Made by a program: the position numbers and the translations under genes | Notes under the pieces: generated by a model | What the model was told of the DNA's origin: nothing | Seen by the model: the letters and a program-made list of their open reading frames with translations, nothing else | Databases searched by the model: none | Shown here: piece after piece, positions 22,601 to 34,436 of the stretch | Numbering within the stretch: the stretch's first letter is position 1 | Layout: each line of letters starts with the position of its first letter | From: Ziziphus jujuba | Taxonomy: Eukaryota > Streptophyta > Magnoliopsida > Rosales > Rhamnaceae | Reading direction: 5' to 3' | Assembly: GCF_031755915.1 (NCBI RefSeq) | Contig: NC_083388.1 | Coordinates: forward strand, 19,494,001-19,558,000 | DNA: 64,000 nt

Positions 22601-25600
22601 TCATCTCAGCCGCCTCGTTTGTAGTCTAACGCGAAACATTTTGGAAATCAAATTTGGCCTCCTTGAGGTGATCACATGTCCAACCATGAATCCAACTAGT
22701 AGTCCACATCCATATCCCACCGCTACAACCTTCCAACCAAAATCAAATATTGAATCTGATTTCTGAAAGTCATGATCATTATTAGTAGGTGTTGATGGAG
22801 GAGTAGGGGTACATTTTGTTGACAATGGCAAGCCACATAATCCTAAGTTTCCTTCAAAAGAAGAAGTTCCAAATGTGGTAACTTGTCCCCCTTGGGGTAT
22901 TGCACCCTCAAGTCTATTATGGGACAAGTTTAAAAATGAAAGGAAAGTGAGGATTTCCAATTCTTGAGGGATTTTACCGTAAAGCATATTATTAGAGAGG
23001 TCCAATGACTGAAGCTCCTTCAAATTCCCTAACGAAGGGGGGATGCGTCCAGTAAAACTGTTTCTTGACAAATTGAGCATAACGAGAGATTTAAGATCCC
23101 ATAATGTACTAGGAATTTCTCCATAAAATTTATTATCAGAGAGATCCATGGATATGAAGAGAGGTAGAGTATCGACAAATTCCATTTCTTGTCCCTTATT
23201 CGTCATGTTCACGGAGTTCTTCTCATATTCAGCTATCGGCCGCTCGACCCTCCAAATGACTTTGATGGTGACTGCCAAGTCATCATGTTTCTGGGAAACT
23301 TTAGCAATCATGGACGTCCAATTCCTAAAATATTCGGATGGAATCTTTCCAGTAAAATCATTATGAGAAAGATCAATGGTACGCAACATCACAAATTGAG
23401 AAAAGTTACGAGAATGCCATATGGAACCATGAAGTTTATTACAGCATAATATGAGAACTTGGAGCTGGGTCAAATCCTGTAGCCAAAAAGGAAATGTGTC
23501 ATTTAACTTGTTGTGGCCAAGCTTTAAAACACTCAACTTCTTGCATTTGATTAGAGATCGTGGAATCTTCCCATATAGTTGATTGTAACTCAAATCCAAT
23601 GTTTCTAAATCTTGGCTTTCACCGCTGCATAGCCGAGGTATATTGCCGTGGAAATTGTTATTTGCAAGCTTGAGAATTAAAATACCAAGTTTATCCGAAC
23701 ATTGAGGAATGGTGCCACTCAGATGATTCTTTGATGCATCGAGCACTTGAAGATTCTTTAGTTTACAAAACAGCGGATCAATTCCTCCAACCAAGTTATT
23801 ATTTGAGATTAAGAAGACCCGGATGGACATTGGTGGAACGACAAGTGGTCCTTGAAACTTATTGGAACGCAGATCTAGAATTTCAATTGCCTTCCATGAG
23901 AAAAACAATAATTGGGCTTCTTCCCAGCCGCTAATGAAGTTGTGAGAAAGATTGAGACGTCTCAAGCTCTTTGTGCCTATGCCAAAGAACCATTTAGGCA
24001 TTGGACCGCCAATCCTATTGCTGGAAAGATCCAAGCACTCTAATTCATCTTGTGCTTTCAAGAATTCTGGAAACACACTCAAGTTGCATGAGGATAAATA
24101 CAGCTCATGAAACTGGGGAATAATAGTGGAATCCATGCTCGTATTTGCTACAGATAAGCGGCTGTTAAATGAAAGATTAAGAATCCGAAGGTTGCTCAGT
24201 TCTGAGAAAATGCCAAAATCAACATTGCCACTTAAATTATTTGAATCAAGCCTAAGTTCACTCAGCTTTTTGAATTTGGATATGGAACTTGGAATGTGTC
24301 CATTGAATTTGTTTCCACTTAAAGACAGAGTGTCTAATAAGGATGAATTAGAGATGTTCAAGTCTGTGAACTGATTGTGATCCAGACGTAGGGATGTCAA
24401 AGAAGGCATTGCAAATAAAGACCAAGGAATGACTCCAGTAAATAAATTGTTTGACAGATCAAGGTAAGAAAGGAAGGACAAGTTAAGATTGTATGATGGG
24501 ATCGAACCTGTCAAATTGTTGTATCCAAAATCGATATATTCAATACGATTTGGGAATGACACTGGATTTGGGAATTTGCCGTGGAAAGAATTTTGTGAAA
24601 TATTCAAATAGGTTAGCTGGGTCAAATTTCCCAATGAAGTTGAAATTTGACCACCGAAATTATTCTTTCCAAGGTTTAAATATTGCAGCTGTGGGAGGTT
24701 TTTAATGGAAGAAGGTAATTCACCACCAAATTCATTATCATCAAGACGAAGTGAAGTGAGTTTTGGAAGGTTCCCTAGAGTAGATGGAAACTGCCCTTTG
24801 AAAAAATTGGATGACAAGTCGACATCTACGAGTTTAGAAAGGTTCGAAAAGGAAGAAGGAACTGTCCCTGAAAATAAAGATCTAGAGAGATTTAAAACAT
24901 TCAAGGACTTGAGGTTGCCAATTGAATCGGGCAATTTCCCTGAGAATTGGGTTGTGGAGATAATCAACCACTTTAGGTTACTGCTAGAATTAAATTCCGG
25001 AAGAGAACCTGTAAGATCAACGTTCAGTGACAGATCAACGAATTGTATATTTGGCATCCGAAAGATATTCTTTGGAAACTCGCCATACAATGCGCAATCT
25101 CGAAAAGAGAGATGTGTCAAGAAAGAGAGGTTTGCCATGGATTGAGGAGGCACTAGTGAAGAAGAAAGATCCACTTGGTCCAGGTTAAGGAGTCTTAAAT
25201 TTGTCATGTTCTTGATAAGCCTTCCTAGTTCCCCTTCTCTTACATACAAACCACGCCCATATGTATAAGAAAGATCAAGGGACATAAGATTTGTGAGCAT
25301 GGAGATTTCAGATGGAATCTGCCCAGAAAATTCAGAGGAAGAGAGGTTGAGATGGGTTAACCTGGAAAGTTTGCCCAATGCAGATGGGATAGGACTCGAG
25401 GCGAAGTCGTTGTAGGCAAGGTCGAGGTATTGGAGATGAAGCAACCTGAAAAGGCTGCTGTTAGAACTCAAAGGCCCATGAAGCCAGCCGCCGCTGAGGT
25501 CTAGGCTAACAACATGACCTGTTGCCATATTGCATTTCACTCCCTCCCACAAACAGCAATCGCTACCAGCCTTCCAATCACTCATCTGCGGATGTTTTCT

Positions 25601-25882
25601 ATGCCAGCTGATATATGGAGGCAAGCTGAGATACGGATCCAAGTTGAGATATGGATTCCAGTTGAAATGTGGATCCATGGTGAGATTTGGATTCAAGCTG
25701 CGTTCTGTATAAAACATTTCGGGCTCCTTTAGAGTGAACTCTTGTTTTAATTGGAGTAAAACAGAGGCTTGCTGAGGAAGACAAGAGAAAGTGGTAGTGG
25801 AGGAATTCAAGGAATGTGTAAAAAACGTAGAACAGGAGATCACCACAACGTAAAATAAGAGGAACTGATGGGTCCTCTCCAT
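22601..25882 (-). CDS. LRR receptor-like protein, Cf/RLP class
   Basis: A single-exon gene of 1093 residues. Signal peptide about 1-25 (FLLFYVVVISCSTFF). An N-terminal cap ends at DCCLWEGVKC (108-117). A long series of extracellular leucine-rich repeats of the plant type (LxxLxLxxNxLxGxIP) runs from ~125. A non-LRR island about 860-915 contains NMTNKGQEM. A last repeat block ends at NLGLCGLPLSTKC. One membrane segment follows at about 1052-1071 with small-residue spacing (GYGCGLLVGFMVG), then a 22-residue basic tail without a kinase. Known relatives (tomato Cf, Ve, Arabidopsis RLPs) sense apoplastic ligands and signal through the SOBIR1 kinase; the ligand here is unknown. The ATG has A at -3. 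A hexapeptide repeat at residues 59-94 is unusual. Decayed paralogues lie upstream (26.8 and 29.5 kb). Confidence 0.96.
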   Translation of the reverse strand: MERTHQFLLFYVVVISCSTFFTHSLNSSTTTFSCLPQQASVLLQLKQEFTLKEPEMFYTERSLNPNLTMDPHFNWNPYLNLDPYLSLPPYISWHRKHPQMSDWKAGSDCCLWEGVKCNMATGHVVSLDLSGGWLHGPLSSNSSLFRLLHLQYLDLAYNDFASSPIPSALGKLSRLTHLNLSSSEFSGQIPSEISMLTNLMSLDLSYTYGRGLYVREGELGRLIKNMTNLRLLNLDQVDLSSSLVPPQSMANLSFLTHLSFRDCALYGEFPKNIFRMPNIQFVDLSLNVDLTGSLPEFNSSSNLKWLIISTTQFSGKLPDSIGNLKSLNVLNLSRSLFSGTVPSSFSNLSKLVDVDLSSNFFKGQFPSTLGNLPKLTSLRLDDNEFGGELPSSIKNLPQLQYLNLGKNNFGGQISTSLGNLTQLTYLNISQNSFHGKFPNPVSFPNRIEYIDFGYNNLTGSIPSYNLNLSFLSYLDLSNNLFTGVIPWSLFAMPSLTSLRLDHNQFTDLNISNSSLLDTLSLSGNKFNGHIPSSISKFKKLSELRLDSNNLSGNVDFGIFSELSNLRILNLSFNSRLSVANTSMDSTIIPQFHELYLSSCNLSVFPEFLKAQDELECLDLSSNRIGGPMPKWFFGIGTKSLRRLNLSHNFISGWEEAQLLFFSWKAIEILDLRSNKFQGPLVVPPMSIRVFLISNNNLVGGIDPLFCKLKNLQVLDASKNHLSGTIPQCSDKLGILILKLANNNFHGNIPRLCSGESQDLETLDLSYNQLYGKIPRSLIKCKKLSVLKLGHNKLNDTFPFWLQDLTQLQVLILCCNKLHGSIWHSRNFSQFVMLRTIDLSHNDFTGKIPSEYFRNWTSMIAKVSQKHDDLAVTIKVIWRVERPIAEYEKNSVNMTNKGQEMEFVDTLPLFISMDLSDNKFYGEIPSTLWDLKSLVMLNLSRNSFTGRIPPSLGNLKELQSLDLSNNMLYGKIPQELEILTFLSFLNLSHNRLEGAIPQGGQVTTFGTSSFEGNLGLCGLPLSTKCTPTPPSTPTNNDHDFQKSDSIFDFGWKVVAVGYGCGLLVGFMVGHVITSRRPNLISKMFRVRLQTRRLR
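25603..25710 (-). repeat. 18-bp minisatellite inside the RLP coding region
   Basis: Six head-to-tail 18-bp units in frame (plus-strand form near CCAAGTTGAGATATGGAT), encoding six-residue units such as PHFNWN, PYLNLD, PYLSLP and PYISWH between the N-terminal helix and the DCC cap. The unit length is a multiple of three, so unit gain or loss keeps the frame. Confidence 0.9.
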
Positions 25883-25990
25883 TTTAGCTGCAGATTATGA
25901 TATATAATAATGCCGAATGGAAATAAGAGGAAATAAATATTTGGAACTGCTGGAGGGTGTTGTGTGTGTGAATGTTAGAAGGCTTTATGG

Positions 25991-25998
25991 TTTATATA
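25991..25998 (-). promoter_or_regulatory. TATA box of the RLP gene
   Basis: TATATAAA on the minus strand about 110 nt upstream of the ATG at 25882, which would give a 5' UTR of roughly 80 nt. Confidence 0.6.
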
Positions 25999-26280
25999 GT
26001 GCTAAAACTAAAATCATCAGATTATTAACGGAAAGTTCCTGTAAGTAACCTTTACGTCAAGAGAATGGGCATACGGGCGGATGACTCATCTTTAAACATT
26101 TTACATATGTAGTGCTAGCTAGCACCGGAACATTACATATATAGTAAATTTTTTCTTTTTTTTTAACAATCCAATACATAGTAATTGAAATTAATTACTA
26201 TCTTTAAACATATTTATAACAAATGAAACGTTTAATATTGCTCAAAAAAAAAAATCCTCATCAAACTTGTATATTTTGCG

Positions 26281-26320
26281 CCCCCCCCCCCCCCCCCCCC
26301 AAAAAAAAAAAAAAAAAAAA
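26281..26320. repeat. Poly(C)20-poly(A)20 run
   Basis: Twenty C followed directly by twenty A. A G/C homopolymer of this length is rare in AT-rich plant DNA, and the exact 20+20 lengths may be an assembly artefact. Confidence 0.9.
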
Positions 26321-26404
26321 GAGAAAGAAAACGCTTGTATCTATGCATCCAAATTATATGTAGAAAAAGAATTTTTTTTTTTTAACGTTGAATTAATTAC
26401 AATA

Positions 26405-26665
26405 TATATATATATATATCTTATCCACATATACCCTACTAATACCTATCTTATTCACATATGCATCTAGATTGAGATACAAATATTTTTTAGCAAAATT
26501 AAGAATTTTTACTCTGTGATTGATGAGCTGCAAGAAATTCCTACACTAGTATTTAACTTGTCATACAATTATTCAAGTCTCTGCAGTCTAGCGTTTTGCT
26601 TTCTTTCCACACATTCTCTGTCACTTCTTTTCTGTATATTTGACTGGATTATTTTGTCGTGGCCA
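26405..26665. repeat. Duplicated RLP flank, copy 1
   Basis: Resembles 28055-28300 through CTTATCCACATAT, CACATATGCATCTAG, GATTGATGAGCTGCA and CAAGTCTCT(G/A)CAGTCTA. Both copies lie on the 5' side of RLP genes or relics. Confidence 0.85.
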
Positions 26666-26834
26666 TTGACTTTGACTTAGACGTGTAAGATGTTCTTAAC
26701 TATTAGGTTTAATGTTCACAAAAAAATAGAAGTCTATAGCTAATTACTAGTTGCATTAATATGTCAGTGCAAAACATCATAAGATGCATAAAAATAAACA
26801 AACTAACACAATTTAGCTATAACAATCTAATTTA

Positions 26835-27350
26835 TTTTAAATTTCATTTCAATCCCTTCAACTATGCTCCAATTCATTTCAATTGCCTCTACAGTTTCAC
26901 GCCAAAAATTTCGAAACTCAAATTTGATCTTCTTGAGGTGACGACATGTCCAAATACCAGTCCAACTAGTAGTCCACACGCCCATAAATATGAAGTCTGC
27001 TTTTGTTACGTTAGTTTTTACCAAACGTAGATGAGGGAGTTCCACATTTTCTTGACAATGGAAACCCAAATAATCCCATGTTTAATTGAAAAGAAGAGTT
27101 TTGAAATGTCCAAACTTGTTCCCCTTGTTGTATTGGACCCACAAGTTAATTTTGAGACACGTTTAAATCTTCTAGAATTGTGAGACTTGTCAACTGCTGA
27201 GGGATTTTATCGGAAAGCTTAATGTTTGAGAGGTACAGATTGAAGCTGCTTCAGATTCCCTAAAGATGATGGGTGAATCCAGTAAAATTTTTATTTGATA
27301 ATTTTGACATAACTAAAGGTTGAAGATCCCATATTGTATTTGGAAAAAAA
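26835..27350 (-). pseudogene. RLP pseudogene, C-terminal remnant 1
   Basis: The minus-strand translation retains the end of an RLP: KLSDKIPQQL, LEDLNVSQN, QQGEQVWTFQNSSF and MGLFGFPLSRKC, followed by a degenerate membrane/tail region. It matches the C-terminal repeat block and GLCGLPLSTKC cap of the intact gene. Stops interrupt it (after FTHHL, after GI and after NVSQN). The 3' flank (26759-26880) resembles that of the intact gene and of remnant 2. The N-terminal two thirds are absent. Confidence 0.88.
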
Positions 27351-29226
27351 ATATCAAATTCCTTATGAAAATAGCACCTCAACCTATATGATCAGTATTT
27401 TACACAAACCTGATCACATCATTTGCCATTCTAATAATTGAAATTTACAACTATTGATGATAACTATTACTATTATACTATTCAGAATAATCTTCTGCAC
27501 ATTAGTTAGTTGCTAATTTATGTCTCCCTGTTCTATCCCTGCATATTCGTGAAAGTGTGCTGAGTATTATATTTATCAAGACATTATCATTATTTAAAGT
27601 CGGTCTAAATAATGCAGTTCTCCTTTATCAATTATCAAAGGCATACGAAAAAAATGAAAGGGTAATTGGAATAAAAATAATTTTTAAAAAAATTTTAAAC
27701 AGGGCAATTATATGAACTTGTTGTTAAACATAAGCTAGATTTAGAGAGTGCTGTAGTACTGACAGGAAATTCGTTTTCTTCCTTCTTCTTCTCAATTTAC
27801 ATGAGTAGTAAAGGCATTTAAGCTTTTATCATTCATACTTTTATTATTATTATTATTATTATTCATAGTTGGTTTGAATGAAAACTATATATATATAAAA
27901 AATTATAAATAATTCCCCCAAAAAAAAAAAGAAAAAAAGAAAAACTAGAATAAGAATAAATTACAATAATTTTATTCATAGTTGGTTTGACATTCAATAT
28001 AATGTTCTGTTTTTTATTCCAAAAGGAAAAAAAGTAATGTTCTAATTTTTATGACCATATATATCTTATCCACATATGTTCTAATAATACCTATCTTATC
28101 CACATATGCATCTAGGGAAAAAGAAAGCATGATACTTCTCAGCCTAATTAAGAATTTGTACTCCATGATTGATGAGCTGCAGCAAATTTCTACACCATTC
28201 TTTAATTGTAAAACAAATTTTCAAGTCTCTACAGTCTAATTTTTTGCTTTCTTAATTTCCACATTTTTTGTCTATATATTTAATTGCATTATTGTCTCAA
28301 TGAGGTCCCACCACTGATTTGAAGAGTATAAGGTGTAAGAATTCGACAAATGTTGCTTTTTTATTTTTTTCATATGCAGGGATTATATATATATATATAT
28401 ATATCTAAAAATATATTTTGTCAAAAACTAAAAAGACGGCATTTAGCAAGTAACTCCACCTTAATTATTAATTATTATGCTTTTATACTTTGGTCCCTAT
28501 TTTTTTTAATGTCACTTTCGTCCTTAAGATTCAATTTTTTGCACTTTTATTCATTAACCTTTTTTTTTTCTTGTTTATTTTTTTGGCAGTTTTGAGGCTT
28601 GTAATATGCACGGATCTTCTAATTTTGTTGTTTTATTGTTTTAATAAATGCATTACATGCCTTATTAATGCTGCTAAAAAATATACAAAAAATGTTTAAA
28701 GGGCTAAAGGGCAAAAAATTTGAAGTTTAAAGTTCCAAGTGCAAGTAATAACGATAATAATAATAAAAGACGAAAGTACAAAAGCTTAATAATTGAGGGG
28801 CATAGGCATTAAAAATCCTGCCCCCAAAAAAAAAATAAAAATTTACAGATGATAGAAACTTTAAAAGATTTTTACACCCAATAAGACGTTAGTCATCATC
28901 TCCTTTTCATTGAGATTGAAAATTAATTATATATTTAATCACTGCTTAAATTTCACTTTAAATTTGCACGTAAAAAGTACGCCTCAATTATAAATTTAAT
29001 GGTTAGTCATCAATTCTAATTTGGTAGATTTATCCCTATCATGGAATCTAGATTTCATCCTCTAATAAAAAGGAAATTAATTAAACTTGAAACTTCATCT
29101 TAATTGGCTAAAATTTCAAGTCTCTGCAATAGTCCATGCTCTTCTTCCTAATTCTACATCAAATAGTAATTAAATAACAGAGCTATTACCATTTACCCAT
29201 ACTCCATGGTTGAGCAGGAAATTCTG
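27351..29226. other. Intergenic region between RLP relics
   Basis: AT-rich, with ATT and TA microsatellites (27840-27863, 28388-28404) and the second copy of the duplicated RLP flank (28055-28300). Short T-rich open frames at 28350-28700 look like chance. Confidence 0.6.
28055..28300. repeat. Duplicated RLP flank, copy 2
   Basis: Diverged copy of 26405-26665. Together with the two RLP relics it marks past unequal duplication of the locus. Confidence 0.85.
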
Positions 29227-29443
29227 CAATGTACGTGTTATACAAGGTAGATATTTGCAGGTTGGTCTACTCTGTTGTCTGGCTTTTCGGCTAATTTCTT
29301 TTCCCACAATTAACTTTGATTAATTTGACGTTTTGCAGATTCTGATTGGCTTATAATTAATGTTGACAATCAAATATATATTCTCATGCATGTTCCAACA
29401 CTTCGTTATGACTAAAGATGTGGAAAGTCATGTTCTGATGTGC
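29227..29443. repeat. Direct repeat around RLP remnant 2, left copy
   Basis: About 217 bp closely similar to 30259-30477, starting CAATGTACGTGTTATACAAG and running through ACTAAAGATGTGGAAAG. The copies bracket the remnant. Confidence 0.93.
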
Positions 29444-29544
29444 TTATATGCATTAGTATGTCAGTGCAAAACATCAGAAGGTGCATAAAACAAACACACT
29501 AACACAATTTAACTGCAATCATCCATTTTATTCTAAATTTCATT

Positions 29545-30258
29545 TCAGTCCCTTCAATTACGCTCAAATTCATCTCAGTTATAACCCTTGAAATTGTTCA
29601 ACATATATGCACGAAAACCCAGACATAGAGGAATATTGTTATCTAAATGATTATTATTTGACAGGTCAAGTGTTAAAAGATTACTTATTTTACAGAACAA
29701 TGGATCAATTCTAATTCCAGTCAAGCTATTACTTGAGATAAAATAATCTTCCAAGGTCATTGGTGGGACAGCAACATGTGGTCCTTGTAACTCTTGGGTA
29801 ATTTGTGTGGAAGGTGTTCGGAAACTAGGAGGTATTTTTCTAAAGAAAGAAAAGAAGATAGTTTTTTAAAATGAGAGGAGACTAAATTCCAGTCAAGCTA
29901 ATATTTGAGATTAAATAAATCTTCCAAAGTCATCGGTGGGACAACAAGTGGTCCTTGTAACTGTTGGGTAATTTGTGTGGAAGGTGTTTGGAAACTAGGA
30001 AGCTTGCGTATTTGATATGCTAGCTGGACATTTAAATTAAAGACTACTTTTCCAAAGAAAAAAGAGAAGATAATTTTTCTAAAATGAGAGGAGATTAAGA
30101 GTTATACAACTTGAATGCCAATGCATGTTTGACACTTGTCTTGATTCTAGTTGATGAAGAACCATTAAGGTATTGGACCATCAATTGTATTTCTGTAAAG
30201 ACTCATTGATACCAATTCATCTTTTGTTTTAAAGAAATCTGGAAATTCAATTATGTTG
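29545..30258 (-). pseudogene. RLP pseudogene, internal remnant 2
   Basis: The translated part reads MTLEDYFISSNSLTGIR, DPLFCKISNLLTLDLSNNN and IPLCLGF, matching the mid-protein LRRs of the intact gene (SIRVFLISNNNLVGG, DPLFCKLKNLQVLDASKN). It runs almost straight into a sequence like the RLP 3' end (29545-29580), so most of the C-terminal half has been deleted. Positions 29707-29833 and 29884-30002 are an internal direct duplication. 30110-30250 resembles the intact gene at about 23940-24090. Not functional. Confidence 0.85.
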
Positions 30259-30477
30259 CAATGTACGTGTTATACAAGGTAGATCTACGCGGGTTAGTCT
30301 ACGCTGTAGTTTGGCTTTGTTGCTAATTTCTTTCCCCACCGTTAACTTCGATTAATTTGACGTTTTGGAGATTCAGCTCATTGGCCTATAAATAATGTTG
30401 ACAATCAAATATATATTCTCATGCATGTTCCAACCCTTCATTATGACTAAAGATGTGGAAAGCCGTGTTCTGATCTG
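30259..30477. repeat. Direct repeat around RLP remnant 2, right copy
   Basis: Second copy of 29227-29443. Confidence 0.93.
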
Positions 30478-31428
30478 CCATTAAAAGTCCAACATGCATA
30501 GAAGCAGTGGGGTTGTTCAGTTTGAAGCCAATGAGAAGGAGCTTTTATGACAAAAGATGTTGAACGTCGTTTTTGTAACCAATGAAAATAGTATCATGGA
30601 ATCAATACAGAGTTTTCACACTCTTCCTAGCAAACCAAGCATGATATTTAGGACACTTACCGCCGAAGTCTCATCTCTACATATATACCTATATACATCA
30701 ATTGTGTTTTATTCACCTTTGAGATATTTTATGACAAATATGAATTTGTAAATTATTAGTTAGTTTTTTAAAGCTTGTTTTACTTTGAGATGTAATTTCA
30801 TTTTTAGGGAAACAGGGACCCAACAAAACAAACTAACAACGACGAACATCCTCCAACATAACCAAAAAGCAAGAAATGAAGTACCAAATCCACTAAAACT
30901 ATGAACACCTAAGGAAATACTACAATTCATATTAGCTGAACGGTCAGCTACTTTGTTGAATTATTGTCTGAACCTTTTAAAAGTGAAGATTGGTACTATT
31001 GCAGTAGCTTACTATAGATACACAGATTGAGCAGGATACTCTACAGTTTTTTTTTTTTTTTTTATTGGGTAATGAAGGATATTTTATAGTTGAACGTACG
31101 TAGCATAAAAGAGAGCCAAGTCAAGTCTCCGCAGTTTGGCTTTTGCATTCTTTTCCTCCATGTTTTTTTTTTGTTTTGTTTTTTGGGACTACTGCTTCTC
31201 TGTGTTTGTGTGTGTACTTTTAGATTATTTTGTTGTTACAATCCCATCATGGCTTCAATCACTCGCACATTTCAGAGAGATCTCAACAAATTATAATCCA
31301 CTTAGTTAATGTTGACAATAAACATAATCCATCCACATTAATGGTGTTCATGTGCGTGTATTTAGGGAAAAAGATAGCATGATTCAAATTCATAATTTAA
31401 GGTGTAATTACTCGTGATGTAAAAGTTT
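30478..31428. other. Intergenic region upstream of the CACTA complex
   Basis: AT-rich, with a T20-type run near 31047-31063 and phrases shared with the RLP flanks (CAAGTCTCCGCAGTTTGGCT at about 31123). No gene recognised. Confidence 0.6.
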
Positions 31429-31639
31429 CACTACGCGAAAATTAAGCTCTAGCGACACACTATTAGCAACGTTATGAAATAAATGCATCTAAAAAAAAAA
31501 AAAAACCATGACTCTGAGTTTAATGCGTTAGTAAAAATTCGACCAATAGACGACGCATAAGAAAAATGTTGACGTCGAGAAGTCGCGAGAAACAATAACA
31601 CACGACGCATCCGTTAAGAGTCGCTGAATATTCAGCCCA

Positions 31640-32598
31640 ACAGAGTGGCCTTTAATAGAGTGCGTATATTTTATATCAGTTGTATTGTTTAAATGCTACA
31701 CTAAAGAAAATTTTTAATCAATCTGATTTTCTTTCAACTTTCCAAATAGGTGAAAATATTTAATAAAACTTACAGAGCTGTATTTTAATTTTTTTTTTCG
31801 TTCCACCTTATAAGTATCCGGTGATGCATAACAAACTCTATGAGTCGCCTATTAAATTATTAATTTTTTTTTTATTTTTGTAAATATTAATCAGTTGATT
31901 TTCTTTCAACTTTAAATAACAAGTGAAAATATTTAAGCAGCATGAGAAAGATAATTTTTTTTTTTCCCAAAAACATATACATTCGGCGACACATAGGCGT
32001 ATTGTGAGTCGCCTGATGCCCTTATATTTATTTATTTTCATTTTTCATAAAATATTAATCAATCTGATTTTCTTTCAACTTTAAAAACCAGTGAAAATAT
32101 TTAAGAAAAATAACAGTGCTGGATTTTTAATTTTTTGGAAGACATATTATTGATATCAGGCGACGCATAAGAAATATTATGAGTCGCCTATTAGTTTAAT
32201 ATTTTTTTTTTTTTTGGGTTTTTTGTAAGTATTAAACAGTTGATTTTCTTTCAACTTTAAATAACAAGTGAAAATGTTTAAGCAGCATCAGAGAGCTTTT
32301 CTTTTTTGTTTTATCCAAAAAATATTTGTATCAGGCGATGCATAGGTACATTTTGCGTCGCCTTATTCTCTTATATATATATATATATTTTTTTCTCATA
32401 AAATATAAATCAATCTGATTTTCTTTAAACTTTAAAAACCAGTGAAAATATTTAAGAAAAATAACAGTGCTGGATTTTTAATTTTTTGGAAGACACATTA
32501 TTGATATCAGGCGACCTGTAAATAATATTCTGCTTCACCTATTAAATAATTATTTCTTTTTTTTGGTTTTTGGAAGTATTAAACAGTTGATTTTCTTT
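31640..32598. repeat. Left subterminal array, part 1
   Basis: Five ~170 bp units with dyads at about 31821, 31983, 32158, 32331 and 32506 (form GGCGACGCAT...ATGCGTCGCC with variants). Two unit types alternate: one ending CGCCTATTA, the other CGCCTTATT/CGCCTGATG. The array is cut at 32598 by the nested element and resumes at 38026. Confidence 0.92.
32596..32598. repeat. Target duplication TTT of the nested CACTA, left copy
   Basis: Matches 38023-38025. If the element and one TTT are removed, the flanks join into GATTTTCTTTCAACTTTAAA, the standard array-unit sequence. Confidence 0.9.
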
Positions 32599-33139
32599 CA
32601 CTACGCGAAAATAGCGATTTAGCAACAGTAATATGGCGACCTAATACAAAAATATGCGATAACACGTCGTTGAATAATAATAATAGCGACGAACCTCACT
32701 CGTAGTTGCTACGTACAACACAATTGAGATGTAGCGACACCCATATTGCGACGTAATAAAGAATGCGAGATAACGTGTCGCTCAATAATAATATTAGCGA
32801 CATACCTCACATAACGTTGCTATATTCCAAAAAATTGCGATCTAGCGACAAACAATTAGCGACAGTACGAAACAAAAACTCAGTTAGTGTCGCTACAAAC
32901 AATACTAAGCGACGTTGCTTTTCAGCGTAGTTCAATATGACTCAAAACTTATTAGGTAGTTTAGTTGATATTAGTTATTTGAGTGTGTTTCAATATTTGT
33001 TTAGTTGATATTACAATTTGAAATCCAAGTAAATTACTCGTTTCTCTTCATTTTGTGTTTTTGTTTATAAAAAAAAGAAAAATGTATCCGGCAACCCACG
33101 TTAATTACATGAGTTGCCCACCAAGATAGGGAAAAGGGC

Positions 33140-34075
33140 AAAAAATATGATGATTTTTATATGAAATTTGCATTTCAATCAACCTCCAAATTTATTTAGT
33201 GTTTGCAATATCATTGGACATTTAGGGAAAAAAAATTATCATGTACATAAAAAAAAAATTTTGATATGGGGCGACATGGATTTAGTCGTCTGCGTCGCCC
33301 CATATGAAGTTTTTTATATCAAATTTACATTTCAATTAACTTGCAAATTTATTTAGTGTTTGTAATATCAGTGGATATTTAGGGAAAAAACATGATCATG
33401 TATCTAAACAAAAAAAAAATTTGATATGGGGTGACGTGGGTTTGGTCCTCTGCATCACCCCATATAAAGTTTTTTTTATGAAATTTACATGTCAATTAAC
33501 TTGCAAATTTATTTGTGTTTTCAATATTAATTGACATTTAGGGAAAAAAAATGATCATGAATATAAAAAAAAAAAAAATAATGTGACATGGGGCGACGTG
33601 GATTTAGTCCTCTGTGTTGCCCCATATGAAGATTTTTATATGAAATTCACATTTCAATCAACTTGCAAATTTATTAATGTTTGCAATATCATTGGACATT
33701 TAGGAGAAAAAAAGTATCATGTAGATAAAAAGAAAAAAAGTTTTTTAGATATGGGGCGACATGGCTTTAGTCTTCTGCGTCACCCCATATGAAGGTTTTT
33801 ATATCAAATTCACATTTCAATTAACTTGTAAATTTATTTAGTGTTTGCAATATCATTGGACATTTATGGAATAACACATGATCATGTATCTATATCAAAA
33901 AAAAAAAAACAAAGTTGATATGGGGCGACGTGGGTTTGGTCCTCCATGTCTCCCCATATGAAGGTTTTTTTTTTTTTTATGAAATTCACATTTCAATTAA
34001 CTTGCAAATTTATTTGTGTTTTCAATATTAATTAACATTTGGGGAAAAAAATGATCATGAATATAAATAAATAAA
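33140..34075. repeat. Array of ~165 bp units inside the nested element
   Basis: Five to six units whose dyads lie near 33263, 33424, 33590, 33753 and 33918, each with the form TATGGGGCGACATGG...TGCGTCGCCCCATAT, followed by a conserved ATTTACATTTCAATTAACTT segment. Confidence 0.92.
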
Positions 34076-34436
34076 TAAATAATTTGTGTCATTAATAATT
34101 ATTTTTAAGAAATTTTTTCTCAATAATTGTGTCATTAAAGGTTTGAAAAATTATTTAAAAATCTTTTTTATGTTTAAAAGGTAATGAAAAATTATTTTAA
34201 AAACTTTTTTATATTTAAAAAAGCATTTAGCGACGCATTTTTAAAAACAGTCGCCTATTATTACATTTAGCGACGAATCTGGAAACTACTCTCACAGAAA
34301 TGCGTCGCTGTTTAATGAAGTTAGCGACGCATTTTTAAAAACACTCCTATTATTACTTTTAGCAACGCATCTGGAAATAGTCTCACAGAAATGCGTCGCC
34401 TATTCCAGCTTTAGTGACATTTTTTTTTTTTCCCTC

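Noticed and set aside
24705..25145. 146-codon plus-strand frame inside the RLP gene
   Set aside because: A shadow of the strongly supported minus-strand LRR frame; LRR periodicity keeps antisense frames open.
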